DNA of 64,000 nucleotides from Opisthorchis felineus. Its lineage: Eukaryota > Platyhelminthes > Trematoda > Opisthorchiida > Opisthorchiidae. Below, piece after piece: positions 45,006-57,895 of the stretch. The stretch is taken from NCBI GenBank assembly GCA_004794785.1, contig SJOL01006493.1, forward strand, positions 811,824-875,823, in the 5' to 3' direction. The notes beneath the pieces are model-generated. The model was not told the DNA's origin, did not search any database, and saw nothing but the letters and a program-made list of their open reading frames with translations. The stretch's first letter is position 1, and every line of letters starts with the position of its first letter. Made by a program: the position numbers and the translations under genes.

Positions 45006-48000
45006 CTAAAATAAACAAAAAAACGAAAAAGTCGATTGAGGACTTGAAAAGCATGCAGCTATTGTAAGGACTGTGGTCCAAAATAGAGGGACGGTCATTT
45101 TGATACTTATACCTTCTACCAGCAAAGCTGGACTGATCAGATTTGTCTGAAATGAAATGACCAGGCTCTAGCTATATGGTATTCGTTAGTAATATGAATA
45201 TGAACTCATGAATGGGTTGGGAACAGGAATGATATGTGACCAAGTTGGACGACCCTTACCCAGCCCAAGCACCTTAAAAAGTCACCGCTGTGCCGAGCAA
45301 AATCTGTCGATGTTCCCGATATTGTTTGGTACAACTAAACGGGCTACTGTGGTGTCGTATTTGCATTACATATGAACTGATAGTCAGATCAATTCGACAA
45401 GCGTTGCCTGATGATAAGAAAAGGTTCACTAACACATGGCCATCAAACATCTTAACTTGCACTTCTGGACACACACCTTTATTGTCCGAAGGAGCTTTTA
45501 AAATAAAATTGAGTTACTTTGAAATGTTCTGCAGCTTATCTGGACTATGTAACAGTGAAGGAAGTAGATGGAAGTAGACTCCCGGGATTTAGTCGATTAG
45601 AAAACGATTGGTGATCTAGCTGTCTGGGTAACACAGGTCAGTGCTGCTACTGTAGCCGATGGATCTGCCAGCATATTTCAAAGTAAAACGTGGACTCTCA
45701 TTGACCCAATGACAAAAAATATATATTAATCGGACGATACGTAAAGCAAGCAAGGTCATGCACAACGTCACACAGTATCAGCAGTGCGCGTCGAAAATTT
45801 CAAAGAGTGAAGTTAATTTATGGTGACGGAAGCAGCGGAGCCGAAATCGTCTGTACGCACAACTCCAGTAGCTGTGTTCTGATGAAACGCGGTTCGGCGA
45901 ATGACAAGACCGTTCAGCTGCGATCGTAAAACAGTGTTTCGAGAGCTGACTTAGAGTCAATCACATGACCCCTTGTGACCAAGTGCTTTGTAATCGATCA
46001 AGCAATATTCCTGATCTTGGTATTCTTGGTCTCGCAATCTTGATGTGCCATTAATTTTTTTCCGCGTTAGTTTATTCCGGCTGAGTGGACATCGGTGCAA
46101 ATGCAAGTAAACTGGTAAATAACGCGTGAGATAGAGTTTTCGGGCAAACGGTGCTCCCGATGGGCTGAATCGATTACTCTTGTCATGGAAAGCAAATAGA
46201 AGTTAGCAGATGAATGGGTACGTGCACAAGCTGAATACCTTTCAAGGTAAACTTGGTCACTACGTGATCACTGTCGTTAGACAGTCCACACACGGATAAA
46301 ATTCTGGTGCCTAGCTGCAAGCAGCGACATAGTTCGATTGATAAGTATGAAATAACCAGTCCCAATAAATGAAGTCCTCTAGCTGAATACGTACGCCTGA
46401 AATACAGTCAAAGACATGTAGTATTTTGAGAGCTTCTTATCCCATGAGTAAATCAGTCAAACTGTCCCCCTCAAAATGATATTTCCTCTATCTACTACTG
46501 AATAAAATCATTTTGTTGTGGAGAGGAAACTCAGGGAATGTTCACGAGCTGTGGGCGACAGATAGAAGTTGCAAGTGAGCAAGCGGCACCCCTCAACAGA
46601 AGGCGCGAATTTGGGTAAGTTTTCAAAGACTATTTCCAAAACTGCTAAAATTATACCTCCGTTTGATGTGGCGTCTGTAGGTTTACAGAGGATGTTCAAG
46701 CGATATTCATCGCAGACAGTCTTCACTAAAGGCCCTGCTAGTGAACCTAAGACACTTGGATGGCGCGTCCTCCTGAATAGTTTGGGCAGCGAAAGATAGT
46801 AAGGAGCATATTTCAGCGGACACCATAATAATCCCTCTGATGCAAGCCAAACAGAAGACCATATTAAGGTGGCAGACCAGTATCACGGTCTGGCGCTATC
46901 TATCTATGAATTGCGCAACTTATTCCGAAATAAAGTGCAGAGCTGGTATCGTATCACAGACAGGTATTATATCATCATCATGCTGACGCACATGAGTGTC
47001 ATGGATTACAAAATGTCCAACGGTGAATTCGATTTTCACTGAGTAAAAGTGCACGTAGAAAAACACCCAGTAGCGCCACGAAATCAAGAGAAAAGTTTAT
47101 TTTGTTCAGATTTTAGGCCATCTTGTGAGTCCACACGAACTGAGAAGATAAGATGACATGCTTAATTTGATTAAAGCGTTGCCTGAATACTTTTTGTCCA
47201 AATCTGCCAACTTGAAGCGGAGGACTTTGTTGAAGATTCTTGCGACGGAGAATCGTACAGCTACGTTTAATGAGGCCAGTAATTATGAGATTCACATATT
47301 GTTGTCCCATTCATTAATGCGTCTCGTAATCGAACTACAACGATGCCAGTAAGCTACGTTACTTAGTCAACCTGTATCAGCTAATTACATATCGGGTGCA
47401 TCGGAAAAGCCTGTCCAGTAGAGTTTGAGTTTCACACACTGGACATAGGATTAAAACAGAGCTTCAGGCCGCATGCTATGCTTACTTCCCTGAGCTATCG
47501 ATTTCTAAGTCCTTTGAGTATATCTCTCAGGAGGATCTTTCGAGTCTATATTGGCTATTTTAGGTTGAAAGATTCCAGAAGATCCACACTGACAGATGAC
47601 TTGGCTTTTATGCACCGGCAACTTCGTTGTGTGTGTACACTAGTCCAACTGACTACCTTCAACGTCCATTTTCAGATGCACATTCAAAAGAGGTCTCGTA
47701 GACCCAACTCCGTAGCCGGTCCATCCACATGTTGTCTTGCCTTTGCAGTATTGTCTCGATAATCCTTGTTTCGCAACGAAATGATTAGTTAACCGGCTAA
47801 GGGACAACTGTTTGTTTTTGAAAAAAATCACTTTACGTCAAAATGCTCCTGTCAGGGAGATCTCTAACAGTTAACAATGGTCTGTCCAGCAGTTTGACTT
47901 TGCATGCATGCTGTCAATTAACCATTCATGCCCATTTAATGACAAAAATGGTTCCACAATCATAAAAACTACATAAAAGCAAGGCAATCTTATCTAATGG

Positions 48001-51000
48001 CGACTGGTCTATAGTGGCACGAAGCGTACTGAATTTCTCCCAGAATATGGTAAGCGGTAGGTTTTACCGCTTCCGGAAAGTTTTTTTCTTTAGAATCCAG
48101 TCACGCAACCTTTCGAATACCTCTCATTTTGTACCACCACAATGCGCTCACCTAAATGGTCGATAACTCCAGAACTGAAACGTTTATTTCTGATAGTGCA
48201 GCACTCCGGAACTTTCGTGTTTTTCTTCGGCTGACTATGTCATTTGCTCGCTTCACGTCCGACATGAATGCTTTGCAGTGCGTCCTTGCATTTCGTATCA
48301 GTCTACCACAGCACCAAATTATTCACTATCTCACTCCCACACAACTGCAACTAACAAGCCAGTTCACTGTTTTAAGTGCGATATCATGTAGATCAAAAAG
48401 GTAAACTTCCTAGAAGCTGAGTTTCGTCAAAAACCCTTCCAGTAACCGAAATGAAGCGAACTGAGGAATCCTCATATACTTTGGTTGAACTATTTGCTCA
48501 GTTAAAGCCACAGGATGTTACGCTTATACCAGCTTCTCAAGGCGGTCTGTGTATGTGGAATATTTGCATAAACCACGTGCTTGGCACATCTTAGTTTTGT
48601 ATCCTTCGTCAGTTTAGATCCTAGTTTAATTTACTTGGTTCTTAGACATCCATATAACCCAAGATACAGGGTGAACACAAGTACAATATTGACACGACTT
48701 AATCAGACCCAGAAAGGAGGCTAAACTGTGCAACTGATCCCGAAATACGAACAGTCTTCGCACATGAGGCTCTCGCATTCGTGACGACATGATGAGGTTT
48801 TACAGGTAGGTAGGAGGATTCGTGACTTTTAGTGACTTTGACGGACAACGTTACAGTACTGTACCCAGTGGCTGATAGCCAACCAGTAAAGGATGGAGGA
48901 AGAACGCAAATATAGATATTCTCTGCTAGAAGCACAGTCTTAGCTTCGATTTTTTTGCGGCTTGTGGTATACGAACCGCAAAACTGCCACTCGTAGCATA
49001 AGTAGGCTTAATATGTTTTGTTTAATTATACAATGGTCCGCAGGACGCTTCCCTCTCGATAAAGTGCCATTCGCCATCAATAAATTCGGAAGACCGTAAT
49101 CGAATTTGCCTCCGCAAGCGGCGAGAAATTAGCACTTCAAATTCCGACAACGATTAAAAATTCTGCGCTACCTTAGTTGCCAAATAAAAGCACGTTTCTG
49201 CTGAAACCCCACCCCTGGTCTTCCGGCCGAAATTATTACCATCACTGCTTTGAAGAAGGGTATACAGTTTTTCCACAAGGGTAGAGGTTTTCTTGTAAAC
49301 TATCAGCTGTTTCGGCTATGTCCACATTAACTAGTATTCACTATTTTACAAGTGCTTCATTCCTCGCTGAAGCAACCAAAGCAATTCACGCAACAGAAGT
49401 CTGGCTTAACAATTTCCTCGAATCTGAAGACACCTGAAGGTGGATCCGCCTAATGCCAGCGCTCGTGCTGTGTCACCAATGACAAGCATATCAACGGCAT
49501 GTTGGCATGCTGTGTCCGACTCCCATGCGATTGCGCAGTTAGGCTAAGCATTGAGAAATACATAAAAATGACGTATTTACACTTTACTGCATCAGACAAT
49601 CAGAATGAAGTTGTAAAATTCTAGTAGACCACAGCTTCTTTGTTTTATTACCACCGTAATGACCTCATGATACCGAAATAAGTCAGTGTCGTCAGATTCA
49701 CAACATTTATATCTAATCAGTGGAGGTCATTACAGTGTTTATGAAGTACTTGTGTGCAGTTAGGACCAAACAACAGTCAGTCGAATTTTGGAGCAGGATG
49801 CATGCTATCTTCAAATGAAACTGCTAAATGAGGTAATGCTCTTGAGAAAGTTCATCACGTGGGATCGTTGGGATCGCATGCTATATTGATAAGCGCTGTT
49901 GTGGGCTCCTTAAAAAACTGACCAGCATTCAAAAGGAGTCTGCGGAAAAGAAGATTGCATAGCTGCAATATTTTCCTCAATATAGCATTCTGTATAACCT
50001 GGGATTGCAGAGTAGTCATGAAATTTTCGTCAGTCCATACACACAGAGGGTTGAGTTAAGTGAACGGACACCAAGTCCTGTCTTCCAAAAACACCATTGT
50101 AGGTGAGAAACTGTCTTTAGGAAGGAAGCATTTTTGATGGATAACATAAAAACTGTGCTCCTTCTAGAAGAGACCAGTGCGGCAGACCTCTTTAGATGCT
50201 TTTTTTCACAAGAAACGACTTTAAGAACATGAGTTGATTAGGCTGTACTTGTAACAAGTTTCGTTTGCACTGCATCCGTGACCACTGGCATCTAATACCA
50301 GTAATCAAGTACAATGCAGCAACGCTCTGACTAAATGCATTGTCCCAAGTTCAAGATAGATTATATTCTTATAGCTGATTATTTGAAATCAGGTCTTACA
50401 AATGGCTATATATAATTAAGGGCACAGAGAGCTAGGCGTGAACTACTCCGTATAAAGAAATATAAATTAAAAAGACACCATTCTTGATGCAGGATCAAAA
50501 AGCGAGCTAATAATAGACTGAAATCTGCTTCACATGCGTACTTTCAGTCAAGCCAACAGCAACGATGTGTGATTCCCATTGTTATAGGTCATTAATGCTT
50601 CACGTGATCACACGTGGAAATGTGTCTTACGTAATCTACTAAGAATTTCTATCTTTCCAAGTGGATGAGTGGTCTCAGCCTGATGAAACGTAACACTTAA
50701 GGAGACCACCGCAGGGAATGTATTTCTGGTTCGGTGAGACGCGTGGGACCCATAGCAGATTTACTCAGCTTGTGATGTGATTGACGCGTTGAGCCCAATG
50801 ACGAGCGTCATGAAGCTCTGTGTAATTTACTTCAATTCTTGATGTTATAGACGTGATGCAGAAGGATCTTCAAGGTCCCTGAGCAAAATTAACTTACAGT
50901 TTGTCACAGAAAAACATGTAACCACATTGTACGGCTTGGACATGACTGTAATCTCATAATGCACCACAGAAAAATGTTATTCGTGGTATCGTCCACTTTA

Positions 51001-51674
51001 TTCAGGAAAATAGTTAGCCCAGATAACCCGGTACTATTTTGCCCATAGTCCCAATCTCGAATGGTTTGGTGCATCTTATCAGAAGCTAGGAAACTGTATT
51101 GTTTTTGCGTCTAAGATTTCTCTAAATGATAACCATCCCCTCATAAGGACCGTTTCCATGTCCTGAAATCCCACTAATTTAGTCAGGCTCCCCCACATAA
51201 AACCATATGAAACGAACCACCCAACCTTGCGATGTGCGTCGCTTTCCCAAAAAGGAAAGAATGTGAGAAGGTTGTCAACCAAGACCCCTCATCGAAGTTC
51301 ACTACACTGATGGATGTCCTTTGAACCCTAATCAGTCCCTAATGTTGTAGTAACCCCAGAACACAAGTTTTGTGAATTTCCTGTGAAGCTAACTTTTCGG
51401 AGTGGAAATCAGATCACATTGCTGTCCAGTGTTGAGGGCCATCAGTGGAACAGTATAATATCCGAAGATGATGTCGTCTTCATCTTTAAAGACGAAGGCC
51501 AAGCACAAGCAATTCAGAATGCTTGCGGTAGGCCAGCAGCAGGTCCTCTCTCACCCACTCTTTTCTCTTCTTTTCATTCCAAGGCTCTAAATATAACTAG
51601 ATAAACTCTGTGGTTGTACAGCAGTGAAGCATCACCGGCAACATTGATGTCGCTGTCTCTGATGATGAGAATAC

Positions 51675-51801
51675 CTGAATGAGATAATGAGTCAAGGCTT
51701 GATTTTTGCCGTTTCGGTGGCGCAAGCCAAAGGGCCTGACGCACAATTGCCTGTCTTCCAACGTTCAGGCTGGCTATGACACCAAGGCTTCCCAAGCCAA
51801 C
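51675..51801 (-). CDS. Possible exon, unrecognised, minus strand
   Basis: Acceptor TAATTTATTTCAG/GTTGGC, then 42 open codons and one extra base before CATTCAG/GTATTC. The peptide begins VGLGSLGVIASLNVGRQAIV and continues RQALWLAPPKRQKSSLDSLS: a short hydrophobic stretch followed by a basic, Ser-rich tail. It could belong to the minus-strand gene ending at 35516, but its exit phase does not match the exon at 45005, so another exon would have to lie between. I recognise no family. Confidence 0.25.
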
Positions 51802-54513
51802 CTGAAATAAATTAATACAACCGGGCAGTTGACCATGACATCGGTGTCATACGCTTTTCTAGGACTATGGTTTCGAATGAAGCTACAGTTCAGTTAATTG
51901 ACAACAGTTAGAGGAACAGTGCATAGGTTAGTGTATGGTAGACAGCCGTGAGGTGGGATCAAGTTTGGGACTAAGAACGGGGTAGTTAGTCGGACTACAA
52001 TTGTTTCACCTGTTAGTGAAAATCATGAATAAAAAATCAAGGTTCGACAGAGAATTTGGTTTGCCAAAGTGCAACCCATATACCAAACTGAAGCAGATGA
52101 GACAAAAAGTTTGACGTCCACAACAAAAGTTACGCCTGCTATCCTAGCCATGTGAAAATCTCCAGGAGAGTCAGCTGTCATAGCCGCGTGGAACCACCTG
52201 AATCTTGTGCTACTTATCTTCTAGAACGAGATCAGCTTTCACTTGCTGGCTGCGGTGGTGTGGAAACACGGCTTCTGTGAGCTTAGTATTGAATTGCGGT
52301 TAGAGCTGGTGACAATCAGTGAGTTTAGATGAGTGTGCACTGAGAGACAAATAAGAGTTTAAATTTGCTTTTGCATATAACTAAAGCAGCAGTTCTTCAT
52401 CCATACTCTATCAAAAAATTACTTCCAATTTAAACTGAAAATTGCAACTACCACACCGCATTTTCACCTGAAAACTAGGTGGGACCCTTTGAAGACGATG
52501 AATTAGACGAATCAAGCGAAATATCCGAACCTAGTTGGAAATCAGGGAAGCGCATGTCTTAAAAATTACACAGATGGAAGATTTCATCGGAACCTAATCG
52601 AAGGACAGTCCACTCATAGAATGGCTAGAAATACCACTCTATTAGTGGGACGCTTAACCGTTTTTTTAATTTTCCGCCAGTTTTATACAATTCCTTCTTA
52701 AATGGCAAGATGCGCCAGTATATCGCGGTTTCTTTGCTGTAGTAATAAGATTCTGACAGAATGGATTGGTTCGGAACATCCTCGTGTATTGTCCCTCCCG
52801 GCATGGTCGCCGAAAGGAAAAATGCAAGGCAAGACATATTTATCTAGCTGTACAAGAACAAGATAACACGAAATAAACTAGAACGAGTGTTCAGCTCAAC
52901 TCAATATAAAGAATGCTACAAAAGAGCTGCGGTATTATTTATTTCTCTGGTAATTAAAGCCCGACTGACTTCCACCCACTGCATTAGTATGTATGGAAAT
53001 TTATCCCCTCAAATAAGGACTACTTTCAGACTAAAAACACTTCTTGGATTCCGCATGGGTTGTTTTGTCAAGGAGGGTAGCAGAACACTAAGTCAAATAT
53101 CGGTATTTAGCTGAAAATGAAATTTATTTTCATTCATTTTTCCTGAATTCAAATATTTATTCCGCATGGAAGGACTCATAATAAATCGCCATGACTGACG
53201 TTAACTGACCAAACATGACCGTATAATCCAAGGAACAATGACGAACTAGTGATGTTCATAAAAATAACCAGGTCCGTTTGATACCCAACGCCAAGATTGG
53301 CAACAGTCCAGAACGTGCTTAGGAAATGCATGAGTACGAATTGGAAACTAAGACTGACTTCTTTACACAAACGAACAGCTTTGTCCAGTTAGGAGAGGTT
53401 ACGCTCATCTTACGGATGACTGTGGTCTCCATTTGTTTACTACAAAGACTCGGGCGTTCTTCTCAGTTAATCGACGGTACCATGAGCTTCTTATTCTCTG
53501 AGGATGTTCTTTCATGTATACCAACTATGAAGTAAAAATTTGCATTTTTGGAGCAGCATTTCTCAGTATTTACTGTTCTGAGATTTAGAATGTCATCCAG
53601 CTCTGCAAAAAAACACCTTGCGGGAATCCGTGATTCCAAAATAAATACCAGAGTGGCTCACCAAAGAACCCTCACTGTTTAGGAATCAGGTGTTCCCTAC
53701 CAGAAAAACTACTATTTAAAACAGGTTTCCTAGATATCAGGAAAGAAAAGAATCAGAACCTCGACGCAGTTGGACACAAGGCATTCAGTACAAGTCATAG
53801 GTGGTAACCACAACACTCCTTTGAACAATATGCATGTCCCTATGAGACTACTCAATTTTTTCCTTGTTGAAAAGAACAGCACTAAACTCGATCTTCAGTC
53901 CTACCAGGACTCATCATTATGGATAACCACTGGCTATGCTGTTCCATTAAACTAAAAAGTGTATTAGAGCTACTTAAGTTTCAAATGCCGAACTTTCATC
54001 CTCACGAACAGAGTGAGTGATTACTTCGCACGAAAACAAAAGTAGACACCATGGAGAGTGCTTGGCCACAAAGCCATTTCACAAACTGGCCCAACTTAGT
54101 TTGGACAAATAATTGCGTGGATGTGTTTGCCTGCCGACTTTTGCTCGAACGCGGACAAGACAATTTTGTCACAATCTACCACTTGTAAATGTCGGCACCA
54201 CATATACACGCTCAAAAAACCTGCATATGCATCAAGCATGGAGAACAGACTTGTTTGCATATTACAAAGCCACTCACCCGAAACACCAGTGACAGAAAGT
54301 GGTCAGCGGTGTGTGGGCGGTTTGTGGAATGAACCACAAGTAGCCTGATAGTTCCGATTTTGCATGCAGTCGCAAACTAGTCGGTGGAACTTTATGCGAA
54401 ATTTCATCTTCATGCTTAGTGGAAACCGTAGGCTTGTGCTTTCAAAACACGGTTTATGACTGAAGCATACGAATATTCTTCCTCTCTTGTAGAACAAAGC
54501 AATGTGGTAGTCC

Positions 54514-54685
54514 TAGCTCGAGACAGCTCAGTGGTTAAGACAGGAATGTCCGTGGTTCGAATCTGACCCCTAGTGTGTAGGCTTGGGTAACCTGGAAGTA
54601 TTCCAGCCTTCGTGCTACCATCGGGTGGCGCCGCTGCTAAATACCGAAAGGGTGTCACGTCTAAGCCATTATTATTACTATTTTT
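54514..54685 (+). mobile_element. tRNA-derived SINE, full length with target-site duplication
   Basis: A 172-bp insertion flanked by perfect 12-bp duplications ATGTGGTAGTCC (54502-54513 and 54686-54697). The head has an A box (CAGCTCAGTGGTTAAG, about 54524) and a B box (GGTTCGAATCT, about 54554) of an RNA polymerase III promoter. The body includes GCTTGGGTAACCTGG and TCGGGTGGCG, and the tail is ATT repeats plus T. Its antisense translation yields the junk peptide often seen in fluke gene predictions (GQIRTTDIPVLTTEL), which should not be called a gene. Confidence 0.9.
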
Positions 54686-57227
54686 ATGTGGTAGTCCAAA
54701 GCTGACTAGAGAAATGTGACAAATTATTTTAGAGAGTGCAGAACGGTAGAAAAACACATCAGCAATAATAACATGAGAACTTCCACCTCTGACAAATAAG
54801 CCATCCAACAACTCGTTCTATCACAGAAAATTTGACAAACAAATATATTACTGTATCAAATGAGATAACTATAGGGGTGTGAAATGACTGTCAAGGTAGA
54901 TTCCACTAAGCAGCTCGAACCCAGTGTTACACGCCATTTGTTTAAAATTTTGATTCTCCGGTTATTATCCTATCGGATGGTCTTCTTAAAGCAAATACGC
55001 ATTTCCCTACATGCCTTGCAAAACTTACAATACACGAAATTCACCTCGGAATATCAAAGATCTAATAACAAGTGCCAGTTAGTAAAAGTGAAATTGCACG
55101 GTTTGAAAATTACTGTTCCATTGTATTGCTAGTCAACGAAGAGGCGAAGCTAATTTTCCAGTGTACTACCGCCTCCATATAATTTTAATTATATGTAGCA
55201 TATTGGATGTACAACGGTCACTTTGAATGCGGCAAAATACCCGCGAAACAACCAAAAAAATGTGCATAGTTCCTATCAAAGCAAAGTGGGCACTGACTTT
55301 GGAGCTTTCTTGACCGAGGGGTTATCTATCAGTGTAGTTAAAAACTACATAGATGATGATGGTCTTGAGTTTAACAAGGCGAATTCTGATCTTGCGGTAA
55401 AAATCCGGAGGTGTTTAGTTGAAAACATAAGCAGTTTACTTACATCGTGCTTGGTTTATTTTTGTGCTCAAATTTAGTTTGCTCGCATCGATTCCGATAA
55501 GTTACTTCCACTAATGCTGGAATGTAAACATCAGTAAATGAATGAAGCCTTTAATTCCAGGACTTCATTCACCATAGATCCAATATCTTTCACGGGCACA
55601 CTTCCAGTCCAAGAGCTGACGGACTACGTTGCATCCGATAAAAATGGAACGACTGTGTGCGATAACCTATAGAACCAGTTGAACAACAAATCGGTTTCTG
55701 AACCGGTTGCAAGCATTTCACAAGAACCTATCAACCAGAGGTCTCTACAAACAATAGAAGTAATGTCTGCAAAAACATGCATTCAACGGGTGTACCTAAC
55801 GTTTTACGAGCGTTTGACCACAAATATCATGGCCGGAAACGAATGGCAAAAAACGGAGAATGGTGTTACGAGTGGGTACAAGAGGTTAATGATCTAGAAC
55901 ATACAGATGTTAACAGCTGATAGACATTTTAAAAAGGAACAGCACTCTGTAACTCGCCGATTAGAAACTCGCTGAAGTCTGCTAGCTTGATCACTATTGG
56001 GCCAATCACTAGCGAGCAAACAGGCGAGACGACTATGAGCAGCTTGAAAGTTGTCTTTCAGAAGATCGCGTGAATGAAAAATGCTTTCCCTTTGGCTATT
56101 TCAACGTCCAAGTTCAAAGCACCATTTTAAAAAGTAAGCCTGTGTGATCTTAATTCTATTTTGGTTGATGTGTTAAGTGGCTACCACTAAACAAATACAG
56201 TATCCTGTTTACGCATTTATCACGTAACCTTACTGGTTTCTCCCAATAAACTTTTAAGCGAATTTGGCGTATTTGCACAAGGTAGTTCATTCGGGCGGAC
56301 GTTTTTCATAGACCCCTCTGAATACTGCCTCAATAACTTACTCCCATCAACAGCAAATCAAACAGCAAGAGTAGGTATTGCGACCTCACGCACTTCGTCA
56401 GAAGGCGAGGCCAAGTGCAACATACACATAACAGTTGCTATGGCGTTAGGTGGAGGCGTGGAAATGGCTAAAGCACATTCTAGAGCTTTAAAACAGAGGA
56501 GGTAAAAGTTACTGTTATTTGTTCACTGTAATCCGCATGCTCTGTTTTGCTACAATGATGGTACCTGTTGTAGGGCTGTGTGGTCTCGTAGAGAGCTCCA
56601 TCCAATCCAACGGTATCGGTTTGTGGAGTCGATGAACTTTGTTTAAGAAAAGATGCCCCTCACACGCATAGGCTATGTAGTGGGGGTGGCTTTATTGGAA
56701 AGTAGCAACGATAAACGATGATTGCGGGTTGAAGCAGTGGCTGAAGGACGCATTTATTCTGGTCGTAAAAAATGAAATGAAACAAAAACTGTAGAGAATC
56801 GGTTTGTTCCTGTTATCTAAAACAGCCCAGAGCCAAAATCGGTTGTAGTGGGCCAAAAAGTTATTTTTCACTTACTTTTTCACTTTAGTTTAAGATGTTT
56901 GCTACTGTTACCTGATATGGTAACCACTGAATTTCCGGAAAGTAACTGTTGCGTCTGGATGGCGAAGAGCACACACCTTAAAAGGCTGTCTCACTGAAAA
57001 TAAAGACTTAAGTAATGCTGAAGTTCCACCTTTAAGGAAGATCAACCCCGTTGAACTGTAATGACCTAGGTTGAGCAAATAAGTACATTCCACATGCACC
57101 GCATTCAGTAGCCCCCTACTGAAAACTTAGAATACTCACGGTCGTTCGAAAGACAATACATAACGCTGTTCACTTGTTCAGGTATGGTAATTCAGACGCG
57201 TTTTGTATGCATCGATGAATTGGCGGT

Positions 57228-57400
57228 AATGCACTCATCTTGCACGTGACCGTCAAAGGTTCGAATCCAGGTACCGCAGAAAATATGCATTGCTAACTAG
57301 CTGTACACAGCTTGAGCCTAGTGATTCCTTTCTGCCTTGGACCAGCCCTAATCACCGCATTGAGAAGGGGAGGGGATGGCTCAAATGAGGATGATAGAGA
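57228..57400 (+). mobile_element. tRNA-headed SINE, same family as 33591
   Basis: GGCGGTAATGCACTCATCTT, GCACGTGACC and GGTTCGAATCCAGG give a clear B box, and TACCGC pairs with GCGGTA as an acceptor stem would. It is not a functional tRNA: the anticodon arm does not form well and the sequence matches the SINE head at 33591 base for base in many positions. A hammerhead-like CTAACTAGCTGTACACAGC downstream is too decayed to call. Confidence 0.6.
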
Positions 57401-57508
57401 AACAAAGTTAAATTTGTGTCACTTTTATACGCACTCATCCGACCAAAACAGGTGAGCATTAATTTTACGCAATGTACTGCTCATAAGGTTGCTGAAGATT
57501 CTTCGACA

Positions 57509-57551
57509 ACCCACGACCGGTTTCGCCCTTTTTGGGGCTCATCAGGCAGGC
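57509..57551 (-). ncRNA. Type-I hammerhead ribozyme, intact core, minus strand
   Basis: Minus strand: CTGATGA at 57545-57539, stem II GCCC/GGGC (57538-57535, 57528-57525), GAAA at 57524-57521, stem III ACC/GGT, C17 at 57515. Stem I keeps six pairs including three G-U wobbles. Predicted cleavage is between 57515 and 57514. It is the inverted partner of the ribozyme at 57854. Confidence 0.83.
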
Positions 57552-57853
57552 GCAGTCCCCGAGTTTTCGTCAACCTTATGTTCTACTTGAACCCAAATTG
57601 GACTGAACCTTATGAGTAGTACATTTCGTAAAATTACATGCATCGCGATATCTCGAATATCGTAGCAACTGGAACATGAGGCGGCCTGGTGCAGCACATT
57701 CAGTTGCATGGAAACATCACAAACGAGAGATTCAGCTGGGTTCCAGGTGAGTCTCTCACAAAACCAAATTGATTTGCAAATAAGTGTATTTCTTGAAAAC
57801 AGTCCAATTTGGGTTCAAGTAGAACATAAGGTTGACGAAAACTCGAGGACTGC

Positions 57854-57895
57854 GCCTGCCTGATGAGCTCAAAAAGGGCGAAACCGGTCGTGGGC
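57854..57895 (+). ncRNA. Type-I hammerhead ribozyme, intact core
   Basis: CTGATGA at 57860-57866. Stem II is GCTC/GGGC with one wobble and an A5 loop (57867-57879). GAAA is at 57880-57883, stem III ACC/GGT at 57883-57888, C17 at 57889. Stem I has six pairs (57854-57859 with 57890-57895). Relative to the other copies one C is missing from stem II, but four pairs still form. Confidence 0.83.

Larger units (their letters stand above)
45006..57449. other. Mostly featureless non-coding sequence
   Basis: Apart from the possible exon at 51675-51801 and the SINE at 54514-54685, I see no gene, ribozyme or LINE. Open frames are below about 100 codons and overlap on both strands. An 8-bp inverted repeat GTGGTCTC/GAGACCAC at 50669-50709 is discussed as a finding. 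Confidence 0.5.

Noticed and set aside
46508..46799. Overlapping plus and minus open frames as exons
   Set aside because: Both strands are equally open and neither has convincing splice sites.
54416..54811. 131-codon minus-strand open frame, and a similar one at 34671-34898, as genes
   Set aside because: Both are antisense translations of the tRNA-SINE; the shared peptide (AGILPGYPSL and similar) comes from the repeat.
57228..57281. Functional tRNA gene
   Set aside because: Acceptor-like ends and B box are present, but the anticodon arm is poor and the sequence is homologous to the SINE head at 33591.
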